From positions 1 through 64,000 of the forward strand of contig JAFUDX010000005.1 in NCBI GenBank assembly GCA_017464425.1: DNA of 64,000 nucleotides. The letters are read 5' to 3'. Below the pieces are notes generated by a model. That model saw nothing but the letters and a program-made list of their open reading frames with translations, searched no databases and was not told the DNA's origin. A program made the translations under genes and the position numbers. Shown one piece after another: positions 1 to 7,126 of the stretch (positions are counted from its first letter, which is position 1; each line of letters opens with the position of its first letter). This DNA is from Treponema sp. (GTDB lineage Bacteria > Spirochaetota > Spirochaetia > Treponematales > Treponemataceae).

Positions 1-554
1 GCCTCTTCCCGCTGTACTTTTACGAACATCTCTTCATCCCATTCGCCGAAAATCAATGACATGTCTTCTTTCCTCAGATTGTTGAAATAATCGGCAAGGA
101 CATTTTCCGAAACACAGCGGTCCAGCGCATAGCCAATCGGATTCTCCCTGCCGTCCGACTTTCCTATTCTAACATATTCGTTGAATTTTGAGTAGGCAAA
201 AAGTGCAAGGCATTTTGTTAAAATCGGGTGGTTTTCCTTGTAGTTGATGTTGAAGATTTTAACGGTCAGGTCAAGGTTAAGAGAATTTGGCAGAAGTGAT
301 TTTCCGCTTTCATTTTGAGGAAGCTCTTTGAACGCTTCGGAAAGTCTCATCGTCTTTTCGAGCGGGAAAGGGCTGTCACCATTATAAAATACATAGCATT
401 CCGGTCGGGGAAGTTTGATTTGCTTTGAGTGATATTTCTCGTGCTTCTCGAATATCCTGCTGTACTGGGCAACGATGTATTCCAGACAGCGGAAAGCCAT
501 ATACCGACATCCTGTCGTGACAAGAATTTCTTTCAGAAATTCTTGCGGATTCAT
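1..554 (-). pseudogene. Rpn-family PD-(D/E)XK nuclease, C-terminal part (runs off the left edge)
   Basis: The frame is open from an ATG at 554 to the left edge, so it is partial. After a short unusual start it reads MAFRCLEYIVAQYSRIFEKH, then YVFYNGDSPFP and MRLSEAFKELP, which are hallmarks of the middle and C-terminal parts of the recombination-promoting nuclease (Rpn, transposase-like PD-(D/E)XK) family. It continues the fragment at 551-799 in another frame. The two frames meet as ATGA, the start overlapping the upstream stop. About 12-14 residues that normally link the two halves (the EHQS-type strand) are replaced by the three-hairpin repeat at 505-579. I read this as a gene broken by a repeat. 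Expression as two coupled polypeptides is possible but unproven. Confidence 0.7.
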
Positions 555-579
555 TTGCTTTTTGCCGCATCCGTGCGGC
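505..579 (-). repeat. Three-hairpin palindromic element, copy 1 (inside the Rpn gene)
   Basis: Three hairpins follow one another: GCCGCATCCGTGCGGC at 564-579, a 10-bp stem at 521-545 (arms CAAGAATTTC / GAAATTCTTG), and CGACATCCTGTCG at 505-517. The same order and near-identical first two hairpins occur at 33688-33790 on the other strand, so this is a dispersed family. No open frame or transposase is within it. This copy interrupts the nuclease gene. Confidence 0.7.
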
Positions 580-799
580 GGTTATATTTTTTTGTGTCGT
601 TTATCATCATCGAGACATCGTTGTTCAGGCCTCTGTAGACCACATTTTCCAGCGTGACGGGCTCAATCGTCACCTCGCCGATTTTGAAATCCGTGCCGTG
701 AATCGCGTTGTAGAGCGAGAGGAAGTATTCCTTTGAGTTTACGCTCCGCCCGAAAATGCTCACGAACAGGTTGTCCTTGTAGTTGCGTTTTTCTGCCAT
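551..799 (-). pseudogene. Rpn-family nuclease, N-terminal fragment
   Basis: An 82-residue frame with an AAGGAG ribosome site before its ATG. It begins MAEKRNYKDNLFVSIFG and holds ALYNAIHGTDF-like and NNDVSMMIND stretches, the usual N-terminal third of Rpn-family nucleases (full length about 290 residues). The frame then enters the repeat hairpin at 564-579 and stops at TGA, overlapping the ATG of the next frame. The catalytic core is cut by the insertion, so the nuclease is probably inactive. It could be fully dead, or a two-piece protein. Confidence 0.7.
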
Positions 800-892
800 A
801 TATGCTCCTTGAAAGCTCCCACCCTGCTTTCAGTGTATATATAGCGAAAATTTTTGTAGTTTCGGCAACGGAAAGCACTGAAATTTGAAAAA

Positions 893-924
893 AACGGAAA
901 ATTTTCATCTTTCAATTTTCCGTT
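893..924. terminator. Perfect 11-bp inverted repeat, possible bidirectional terminator
   Basis: AACGGAAAATT at 893-903 and AATTTTCCGTT at 914-924 pair perfectly around a 10-base loop. Read leftward, the stem is followed by seven T. Read rightward it is followed by a T-rich stretch. It lies in the 303-base gap between the nuclease start and the M16 gene. It may end leftward transcription, or insulate the structured RNA that follows. Confidence 0.4.
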
Positions 925-946
925 TTCAATTTGTTTTGAGTAAAAC

Positions 947-1058
947 GCCACTTCGGTGGCAGCCGGAGCCGTATGCCGGAAGTTCCTCCTTCCTGTGTGC
1001 GGTATATCAGCAATGCAGATTCCTGTTTTCCTGCATTGCTGATTCCGGCTTTTTTTTA
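947..1058 (+). ncRNA. Candidate structured RNA ending in an intrinsic terminator
   Basis: This fills most of the gap 800-1102. GCCAC-UUCG-GUGGC (947-960) is a cUUCGg hairpin. AGCCGGA (961-967) pairs with UCCGGCU (1044-1050) and encloses two arms. Arm one pairs 969-976 with 995-1002 (8 pairs, some G-U) and 978-982 with 989-993. Arm two is a perfect 13-bp stem (1006-1018 with 1031-1043). A run of T follows at 1050-1057. The layout is a three-way junction with a terminator, read rightward. I cannot place it in a known family, and no clear promoter is visible. It could instead be a leader attenuator of the M16 gene, or simply a strong terminator. Confidence 0.45.
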
Positions 1059-1102
1059 TTTTTATGGAAAATCACGGTGCATTATGCTAAAATAGTCACA
1101 CT

Positions 1103-3910
1103 TTGCGTAAAATTTTTGGATTTCTTCTATTATTTATTCTTCCTCTCAGAGTGTTTTCTTTTTCAGCTTCCGACATCACGATTTTTACGCTTGAAAACGG
1201 CCTTAAACTCTATTTTCTTGAAGACGCTTCATCACCCACCGTGCGGGCTGAACTGTGCGTAAACGCGGGCTTCACTCATCAAAATCAAAAAAATGCAGGA
1301 TTTTTTACGCTCTATGCACGACTTTTGGGGGGAGAAATTTCAAATGATTCGGTGCGATTCGTCTCAACCGTCGCGCCAAGCGCAATAGAAAAAGCAATTC
1401 TTTCTTTAAGCGAAAAATTAAAGCCTGTTCGACCAACTGATTCTGAACTCAGCGCGCTGCTAAGAACCATGTCCGCAGAATTCAGCGAATATTCGGAAAG
1501 CACGACAGGATTTATAAATTCGGCGATTGATTCAAAAATTTTCATGACATGCCCCTGGTCTCGTGAAAGCGGTGTATCCCCCGCCACATTCAAATCACAA
1601 AAAAAAGAAAGCGTCCGCACCATTCTGCAAGAAATTTCCGATTTTTATTACATTCCGGCAAATTCAAGTCTCTTTTTGAGTGGCAACATTTCTGAAAACA
1701 TCACACTGACACTTGTCAAAAAATATTTTTCTCAGTTTTCATCACGGGAATTCAAAAACACAACGGATGAATCCGCACAGCTGTTGCAAACCTATATTTC
1801 AGAAAAAAAATATAACGCCCAGCGAAAATTTATTCTCGTCCATAACGATTTTTCTGACGAAATGACGCAGATTGCCATTCAGTACACGCATCTTACCGCC
1901 GATGAAAGCGCAGCCCTTGCATCCACATGGAATCGGGAAGGCTCCCTGTTCAAAAAATTGCTTTTAAAGCAACGAAATCTTAAAATTCTGGGTGGCGAAT
2001 ACATAGATGTCGCCGCAGCACAAGAAAAATCAGCATCACGGCTCATAATTCAGTCACTTTTGGGAACTGCAAAAGTCTCCCCCGTTATTCAGGCAGATTT
2101 ATTTCTTACGATGTCCCGCGATGAGGATGTTTTTTCGCAAAAAGAACTGGAAAAATCACTTAAAAACGAGCAGACGGCATTCACGCGCCTTTCAGAAAGC
2201 TCCGCAAATCTCATGGAACAATTTTCCCGCTCTATTTTCTCTTCGTCAGCTGATTCAGAATCTGATTTTACGCACCTGTTTTTCAGCAAAAACGAGCGGT
2301 TATCTTCTATAACCATGCGTGACTTGCAAAAAAAAATAAGCGATGAGCAGCCCTTTGTCTTTGTTTTTTTGAACGATAAGACATTTCAAAAATATGCCGC
2401 TGAATTCAAAAAAGCAGGCTTTGAGCAAATCACGCAAAATGAAAGTGCCTGGTACAATCAGAATCTGTACAAAACGGTCTTAAAAGACGATGAAGCTCAA
2501 TCACTTCCCGCAAAAAATCTTCTTGAAGAAATCGCAGAATCTGCCTCACGCTTCATTTCAAAAAACCGCTCGGAATTCTCGTCATTTTCGCTTGCAAACG
2601 GAATTCCCGTCACCATCAAAAAAAGCGAAACCTCAACAACAAGCGTACTCTCGCTTACCATTGCTGGTGGCGAGCTTCTTTTTACCGACAAAGTTCCAGG
2701 CATGGCAAGCGTACTCACGGACTCCATCGCAGTCAACATCACTCGGCAACTTGATTTATTCGCTGCAAACGGTGCGCTCACTGGATTTTATGAAGTCGGG
2801 GCAAAAACGCTTTCAACTCATTCGATAATCACTGTGTCATGCCTTGCGAAAGAAATGGATTTTATTCTTCAGGCCGCATATTCCGCGCTCGTGTATTGCG
2901 ATATTTCCCCAGCGATTGCAGACGGCGTAACCTATGATGAGCGCACGAGATGGCGGCTCAAAACAGGCAGCACGGAATTCCAGCTTTTGTGCGAGGCTGT
3001 CAGAATTATCTATAAAGATACGGACTATCCCAAACTCTACCGCGACACGCAGGATAAGCCGGCAGAAACGCTTGACTTCACTAAAATCCTTGAAAGCTAT
3101 CCCATTCTCCTTGATTCCACGAGAATTTCACTGATTATTTCAGGCGGAATCAGCGATGAAAAGAAATTGCAAAAATCACTGAACCAAACATTCGCGCTTT
3201 TGGGAAGCATTGAGCAAACCCGCTCTTCTGACTTGCGCGTTCCCAAGCCGAATTTTTCTCTGGCAAGCTCTGAAAAACGAATTTCACTCCGCCACCTCTT
3301 TCTGACAGACATTTCCAAAGACAAAGCAGCTCCCATGCCGGCCGTACTCGTTCCGACCACAAAATTTCTGGACCCGCTCATGTATTGCTTTGAGTGCCCA
3401 GATCTTTCTTCCACCGATGTGGCTCTGTTCGATTCGATTCTGATAGAAATAGCCGCTCAAATGGAAGAAAAATTGCAAAAAAAATACCCAGAGACAAAAG
3501 TACGGGCAATTCTTGCCGAAAACGACCTTCCCTTTGCGCGCATTGTCGTAACAAATATCGAGCACACTGCCGGAGTTGATTCACTGTATGAACAATGCGT
3601 ATCTTCTGTCAAACAAGAAATTTCTTCGCAAATCGAAATTCAGACGGACGGAGTGATTGACCTTGAAAAATCAGATGTGCTCGCAAAATTAGAAAACAAC
3701 TGGCTTATGGCCGTCATCAGTGAGGCAGAAAGTCAGGAAGGAACGGCAAAACTGATTCAGAGCGGAGAAATTCAAAAAAATCCAACGCTCTACTTGTCTC
3801 AATACGAGGCGATTTCAAAAGCAAGCCTCGAAGATTATTTTTTAATCGCGACCCGCTATTTTGACAAGCAGCCACCGCTCAGGCTCTACAGCAAAGACAG
3901 CAAAAAATAG
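1103..3910 (+). CDS. Exported M16 (insulinase)-like protein lacking the zinc motif
   Basis: A 935-residue protein starting at TTG. The start is chosen because a signal peptide (RK, then a long hydrophobic run to about residue 20) follows at once. Two tandem M16-like halves are visible: FTLENGLKLYFLED near residue 27 and FSLANGIPVTIKK near residue 500. Where active M16 peptidases have HxxEH after the conserved glycine-rich turn, this protein reads NAGFFTLYARLLGG, so the zinc ligands are absent in the first half. It is probably a non-catalytic envelope homologue, as in M16 heterodimers where one partner is inactive. No active partner is adjacent. A TAAAAT box at 1088-1093 lies just before the start, giving almost no leader. 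Confidence 0.7.
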   Translation: MRKIFGFLLLFILPLRVFSFSASDITIFTLENGLKLYFLEDASSPTVRAELCVNAGFTHQNQKNAGFFTLYARLLGGEISNDSVRFVSTVAPSAIEKAILSLSEKLKPVRPTDSELSALLRTMSAEFSEYSESTTGFINSAIDSKIFMTCPWSRESGVSPATFKSQKKESVRTILQEISDFYYIPANSSLFLSGNISENITLTLVKKYFSQFSSREFKNTTDESAQLLQTYISEKKYNAQRKFILVHNDFSDEMTQIAIQYTHLTADESAALASTWNREGSLFKKLLLKQRNLKILGGEYIDVAAAQEKSASRLIIQSLLGTAKVSPVIQADLFLTMSRDEDVFSQKELEKSLKNEQTAFTRLSESSANLMEQFSRSIFSSSADSESDFTHLFFSKNERLSSITMRDLQKKISDEQPFVFVFLNDKTFQKYAAEFKKAGFEQITQNESAWYNQNLYKTVLKDDEAQSLPAKNLLEEIAESASRFISKNRSEFSSFSLANGIPVTIKKSETSTTSVLSLTIAGGELLFTDKVPGMASVLTDSIAVNITRQLDLFAANGALTGFYEVGAKTLSTHSIITVSCLAKEMDFILQAAYSALVYCDISPAIADGVTYDERTRWRLKTGSTEFQLLCEAVRIIYKDTDYPKLYRDTQDKPAETLDFTKILESYPILLDSTRISLIISGGISDEKKLQKSLNQTFALLGSIEQTRSSDLRVPKPNFSLASSEKRISLRHLFLTDISKDKAAPMPAVLVPTTKFLDPLMYCFECPDLSSTDVALFDSILIEIAAQMEEKLQKKYPETKVRAILAENDLPFARIVVTNIEHTAGVDSLYEQCVSSVKQEISSQIEIQTDGVIDLEKSDVLAKLENNWLMAVISEAESQEGTAKLIQSGEIQKNPTLYLSQYEAISKASLEDYFLIATRYFDKQPPLRLYSKDSKK

Positions 3911-3924
3911 CGAAACACAAAGAA

Positions 3925-4608
3925 TCAAAAAAGCACCGCGTCCATAAAAATGTCGTGACTGTCTGTGGGAAGCTCTGGCAAAATCTGGCACGGAAGGCAA
4001 AAGCCACACAAAAAGGGATTCTCCCCTGCCCTGCGCACTCGTTCAATGTAAATGTCATAAAAGCCTTTTCCATGCCCAAGCCGTTTTCCGTTTTGCGTGA
4101 ATGCAACGCCAGGAACTAAAATGAAAATGTCTTTAAGGGGAGAAGTCTCTCCCCTCGCGCCCATTTCATTGGTCGCTCCCCTCTCTGCGGGGGCATCCCC
4201 CGCAACGCCCCCAAACACTTTCTTCAATTCAGGTTTTGGCTCGCGAATTCCGTATGTGCCGACTTCAAGTTGCGCTTCAAGCGGCGTACCGTTTTCTAAA
4301 AAATAAAAATCCATTCGATTTTTGCCCGTTTTCAGCGAATCAAACTCAACTTTGGGAACGGCGACTTTTTTTCCGTTTTGAAGCGCATCCACAATCACGC
4401 TCGTGCAGTCGGCTTCTAAATCACTCGGAATATAGGCAAGAATAACATCAGCAGTTTGATATTCGGGAAGAGCCATGACTTTTTGGCAAAGTTGTTTTGT
4501 TATTTCAGATTTTTCTGACTCGGTATGATTCGCGTGAAATTCCGTAAGGCTCTGCTTCATTTCTTTTCGCAGTTTTTTCTTGAAATCCGCTGTATTTTCA
4601 TTATTCAT
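3925..4608 (-). CDS. 5-formyltetrahydrofolate cyclo-ligase with a repeat-encoded insert
   Basis: A 227-residue cytosolic enzyme that converts 5-formyl-THF to 5,10-methenyl-THF with ATP, in the one-carbon pathway shared with FolD (40311). The N-terminus has the basic KKKLRKEMKQSL helix. GTYGIREP and the signature VPGVAFTQNGKRLGHGKGFYD are intact. Between them, residues about 132-158 (VFGGVAGDAPAERGATNEMG and on) are extra and are encoded by the GC-rich palindromic repeat at 4135-4212. Without it the length would be the family's usual 200. The gene ends head-on with the M16 gene. Confidence 0.9.
   Translation of the reverse strand: MNNENTADFKKKLRKEMKQSLTEFHANHTESEKSEITKQLCQKVMALPEYQTADVILAYIPSDLEADCTSVIVDALQNGKKVAVPKVEFDSLKTGKNRMDFYFLENGTPLEAQLEVGTYGIREPKPELKKVFGGVAGDAPAERGATNEMGARGETSPLKDIFILVPGVAFTQNGKRLGHGKGFYDIYIERVRRAGENPFLCGFCLPCQILPELPTDSHDIFMDAVLF
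4135..4212 (+). repeat. GC-rich coding palindromic repeat, copy 1 (in the cyclo-ligase gene)
   Basis: This is a set of nested palindromes: AAGGGGAGAAGTCTCTCCCC at the left and a GCGGGGGCATCCCCCGC stem at the right, ending in AACGCCCCC. The same arms and order are found at 26203-26290 and 49138-49220 in the opposite orientation. The copy is in frame and is read on the strand opposite to the one read in the other two copies, giving a Gly/Ala/Glu-rich loop in place of the Ser/Pro/Ala-rich peptide seen there. Confidence 0.8.
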
Positions 4609-4614
4609 AATGCA

Positions 4615-4620
4615 ATTTTA
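4615..4620 (-). promoter_or_regulatory. -10 box of the cyclo-ligase gene, leaderless geometry
   Basis: TAAAAT on the minus strand ends six bases before the ATG at 4608, so transcription should start at or next to the A of the ATG. No Shine-Dalgarno site fits between. The -35 is weak. Confidence 0.45.
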
Positions 4621-4632
4621 GCAAAATCATGA

Positions 4633-4638
4633 TATAAT
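4633..4638 (+). promoter_or_regulatory. -10 box of the hydrogenase operon
   Basis: TATAAT lies about 30 bases before the ATG at 4669. An AAAGAGG ribosome site at 4656-4662 follows, so this transcript has a normal short leader. It is divergent from the cyclo-ligase promoter 13 bases away. Confidence 0.55.
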
Positions 4639-4668
4639 GGATAGCGAAACAGTCTAAAGAGGTACAAA

Positions 4669-6192
4669 ATGCTTAATGTAAACAATAATGCTTCTCTCAT
4701 GAAGCAGGAAATTCTTGTCAAAATTGCAAAATTACAGCTTGCGGGGAAACTTGCAGAAGGCGTCCACTACATTCCCAAAGAAATAGTTCCCAAAGGAAGC
4801 CCCGCAATCCGCTGCTGTGTTTATCATGACCGTGAAATCGTGCGTACCCGTGTCATTGCGCGTATGGGGTTTTCCGTCGAAGACATGGACGAAGAAAAAC
4901 GACTCGCCGATTTTGCGACAGAGGCTTTGAACCGCGAAAAACCAACATGGCCAATGCTCACTTTTTTAAACGAAGCGTGCAACGGCTGTGTAAAAACAAA
5001 ATATCTTCCCACAAACGCATGTCAGGCGTGTCTTGCCCGTCCGTGCAAAATGAACTGCCCCAAACAGGCAATCGAAATCTATGACCACCGTGCGCATATC
5101 GATCCTGCAAAATGTATCAACTGTGGCATGTGTATGCAGAACTGCCCGTATCATGCAATCGTCAAAATCCCGATTCCATGCGAAGAGGCGTGCCCAGTCG
5201 GTGCAATCACGCGCAACGAAGAAACTGGTCACGAACAGATTGACTACGAAAAGTGTATTTTCTGCGGAAAGTGCATGAGCTCATGTCCGTTCGGTGCCGT
5301 CATGGAAAAATCCCAGCTCGTCGATGTCATCAAGCACATTATGGCAGGCAAAAAAGTCGTCGCCATGTACGCGCCTGCAATCGCGGCTCAGTTCAAGGCG
5401 GCAAAGCCTGGTCAGCTTGAAACGGCTCTTTTAAAAGCAGGATTTTCCCGCGTGTGGGAAGTCGCGATAGGAGCCGACATCACTGCCGACAAAGAAGCCG
5501 CAGAATTCGTAGAGCGAATGGAACGCGGCGACAAAATGATGACCACAAGCTGCTGCCCGGCGTATGTCCGTGCCGTTCAGATTCATGCGCCAGAGCTTAG
5601 AGGCTGTATTTCAGAAACAAAATCGCCCATGATTTACACGGCAGAACTTGCAAAAAAAGCCGACCCCGACTGTATCACGGTTTTTGTGGGTCCCTGTCTT
5701 GCAAAAAAACGCGAAGGTTTTGACAACGACATCGTTGATTATGTTCTTTCCGTCGAAGAAGTGGGCGCATTGTTCACCGCAAAAGAAATCGAAGTCAACA
5801 AAATGGAAGTCACCTTGCCAAAATATCAGACCACTGTTTCAGGCCGAAACTTTGCGAAAACAGGAGGAGTGGCCGAAAGCGTCAAAATCCGTCTTCCGCT
5901 CGACAAAAACACGATTTTGCGTCCTGTGGTCATTAACGGCTTGGACAAGGCTGGCATCAAAGCCTTGCAAAATTACGGCAAAATCAACGCGGGAACAATT
6001 CCCACGCCTCCAGACTGTCCGAACCTTATCGAAGTCATGGCATGTGAAGGCGGTTGTATCGCAGGTCCTTCCGTCATCATGAACCCCAAAACGGGCGCGG
6101 CATTGCTCAACATGTATGCAAACGCCGGGAACGCAGGTCTTGTTGACGGCATTCCGCCCAAATGCGACATGGACGCGGTGATTCATGCATAA
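4669..6192 (+). CDS. Monomeric [FeFe]-hydrogenase, group B type
   Basis: A 507-residue cytosolic hydrogenase, expected to reduce protons with ferredoxin electrons during fermentation. Residues about 110-210 hold ferredoxin-like cysteine clusters (CQACLARPCKMNCP, CINCGMCMQNCP, CIFCGKCMSSCP). The H-cluster motifs are TTSCCPAY (about 293), VGPCLAKK (about 341) and VMACEGGCIAGP (about 457). The GPC form in place of MPC in the second motif, and the shortened third motif, fit the group B (ancestral) class better than the classic group A enzyme. No hydE, hydF or hydG maturation gene is in the window. The stop overlaps the start of the next gene by 8 bases, so the two are probably co-translated. Confidence 0.85.
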   Translation: MLNVNNNASLMKQEILVKIAKLQLAGKLAEGVHYIPKEIVPKGSPAIRCCVYHDREIVRTRVIARMGFSVEDMDEEKRLADFATEALNREKPTWPMLTFLNEACNGCVKTKYLPTNACQACLARPCKMNCPKQAIEIYDHRAHIDPAKCINCGMCMQNCPYHAIVKIPIPCEEACPVGAITRNEETGHEQIDYEKCIFCGKCMSSCPFGAVMEKSQLVDVIKHIMAGKKVVAMYAPAIAAQFKAAKPGQLETALLKAGFSRVWEVAIGADITADKEAAEFVERMERGDKMMTTSCCPAYVRAVQIHAPELRGCISETKSPMIYTAELAKKADPDCITVFVGPCLAKKREGFDNDIVDYVLSVEEVGALFTAKEIEVNKMEVTLPKYQTTVSGRNFAKTGGVAESVKIRLPLDKNTILRPVVINGLDKAGIKALQNYGKINAGTIPTPPDCPNLIEVMACEGGCIAGPSVIMNPKTGAALLNMYANAGNAGLVDGIPPKCDMDAVIHA

Positions 6193-7123
6193 AAAGCTCT
6201 TTTCCATTTGCATCGAATTGTTTTGCTTTCTGTGCGTATTCGCACAATCCCCTTCACTTCGGCTTGGCGTGCTCAAAGGAATTTCTTGCGCGCCAAGCGC
6301 GTATCTTATCGAAAACAAAGAAAAGCTTTCCGTTCAGAATATGGCATTTCAAATTCTTAATTCTGAACGGGAAGAACTTCCCAAATTGCTTCGGGGGGAA
6401 CTTGATGTTGCTTTCTTGTACGCAAAAGATGCCGCAAAAGTATTCGACAAATCAAAAAAAGGAATCGTTTTTCTTGGTGTCGCACAAAATGAAGCCCTGT
6501 ATCTTCTCACAAATGATGAAACATACGGCTCTCTTGAAGATATAAAAGGCAAGAGCATTATCGCCCCAGAAGAAAATAGCCAGGAAACACGGATTTTTAA
6601 ACACATTCTGAATAAAAAAAACATTTCCGTTGGAAACGATGATTCTTCGGTAAAGCTTGATTTTTCACTTCCACAGGCACAGTTTGCAAATTCTTTAATT
6701 TCACTATCGCAGTCATATGCGCTCGTTCGTGAGCCGTTTGCTTCGGTCGCAATTTTTAATTCCTCAAAGAATCTTCGTGCAGAAAACATACAAAAAATCT
6801 ACGCTGAAAATGAAGAAGGCAGCAATATTCCGCTCATGCTTCTTGTTGCCCGTGCTGATTTTGTAAAAAATAATCGTGATATAATCCGAAGGTTTATTGA
6901 TGTGTATAAGAATGCCATGCAATGGACGAACAAAAATCCATCAAAGGCAGCTCTTTTAATCGAAAAGCACAAACTCGGCTTGAGCGCACCTATCGCAAAA
7001 AATGCAATTCCTTACTCAAGCCTCGTTTTTAGGGAAGCCACCGTCGCAAAATCGGATTTAGAAAAACTCTATACGATTTTGGGCAGTGAGCTTCCTTCTG
7101 AAGAATTTTATTTCAGTAAATAA
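6185..7123 (+). CDS. Periplasmic substrate-binding protein, NMT1/taurine-like
   Basis: A 312-residue protein with a signal peptide (KKLFSICIELFCFLCVFAQS). It has the type II periplasmic-binding layout of the nitrate/sulfonate/thiamine-precursor group: an early VLKGIS loop, ELPKLLRGELDVAFLY near residue 70, and a C-terminal DIIRRFIDVYKNAMQW helix. It starts inside the last codons of the hydrogenase gene. No permease or ATPase follows. It may serve a transporter encoded elsewhere or act as a sensor. The ligand cannot be told from the sequence. Confidence 0.7.
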   Translation: MHKKLFSICIELFCFLCVFAQSPSLRLGVLKGISCAPSAYLIENKEKLSVQNMAFQILNSEREELPKLLRGELDVAFLYAKDAAKVFDKSKKGIVFLGVAQNEALYLLTNDETYGSLEDIKGKSIIAPEENSQETRIFKHILNKKNISVGNDDSSVKLDFSLPQAQFANSLISLSQSYALVREPFASVAIFNSSKNLRAENIQKIYAENEEGSNIPLMLLVARADFVKNNRDIIRRFIDVYKNAMQWTNKNPSKAALLIEKHKLGLSAPIAKNAIPYSSLVFREATVAKSDLEKLYTILGSELPSEEFYFSK

Positions 7124-7126
7124 TCG

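Noticed and set aside
947-1058. Idea that the structured region is SRP RNA, tmRNA, RNase P RNA or a tracrRNA
   Set aside because: None of the diagnostic sequence motifs of these RNAs is present, and no CRISPR or cas gene is in the window.
4097-4306. Rightward frame across the GC-rich repeat in the cyclo-ligase gene
   Set aside because: It is the shadow strand of a well-recognised enzyme and has no ribosome site.
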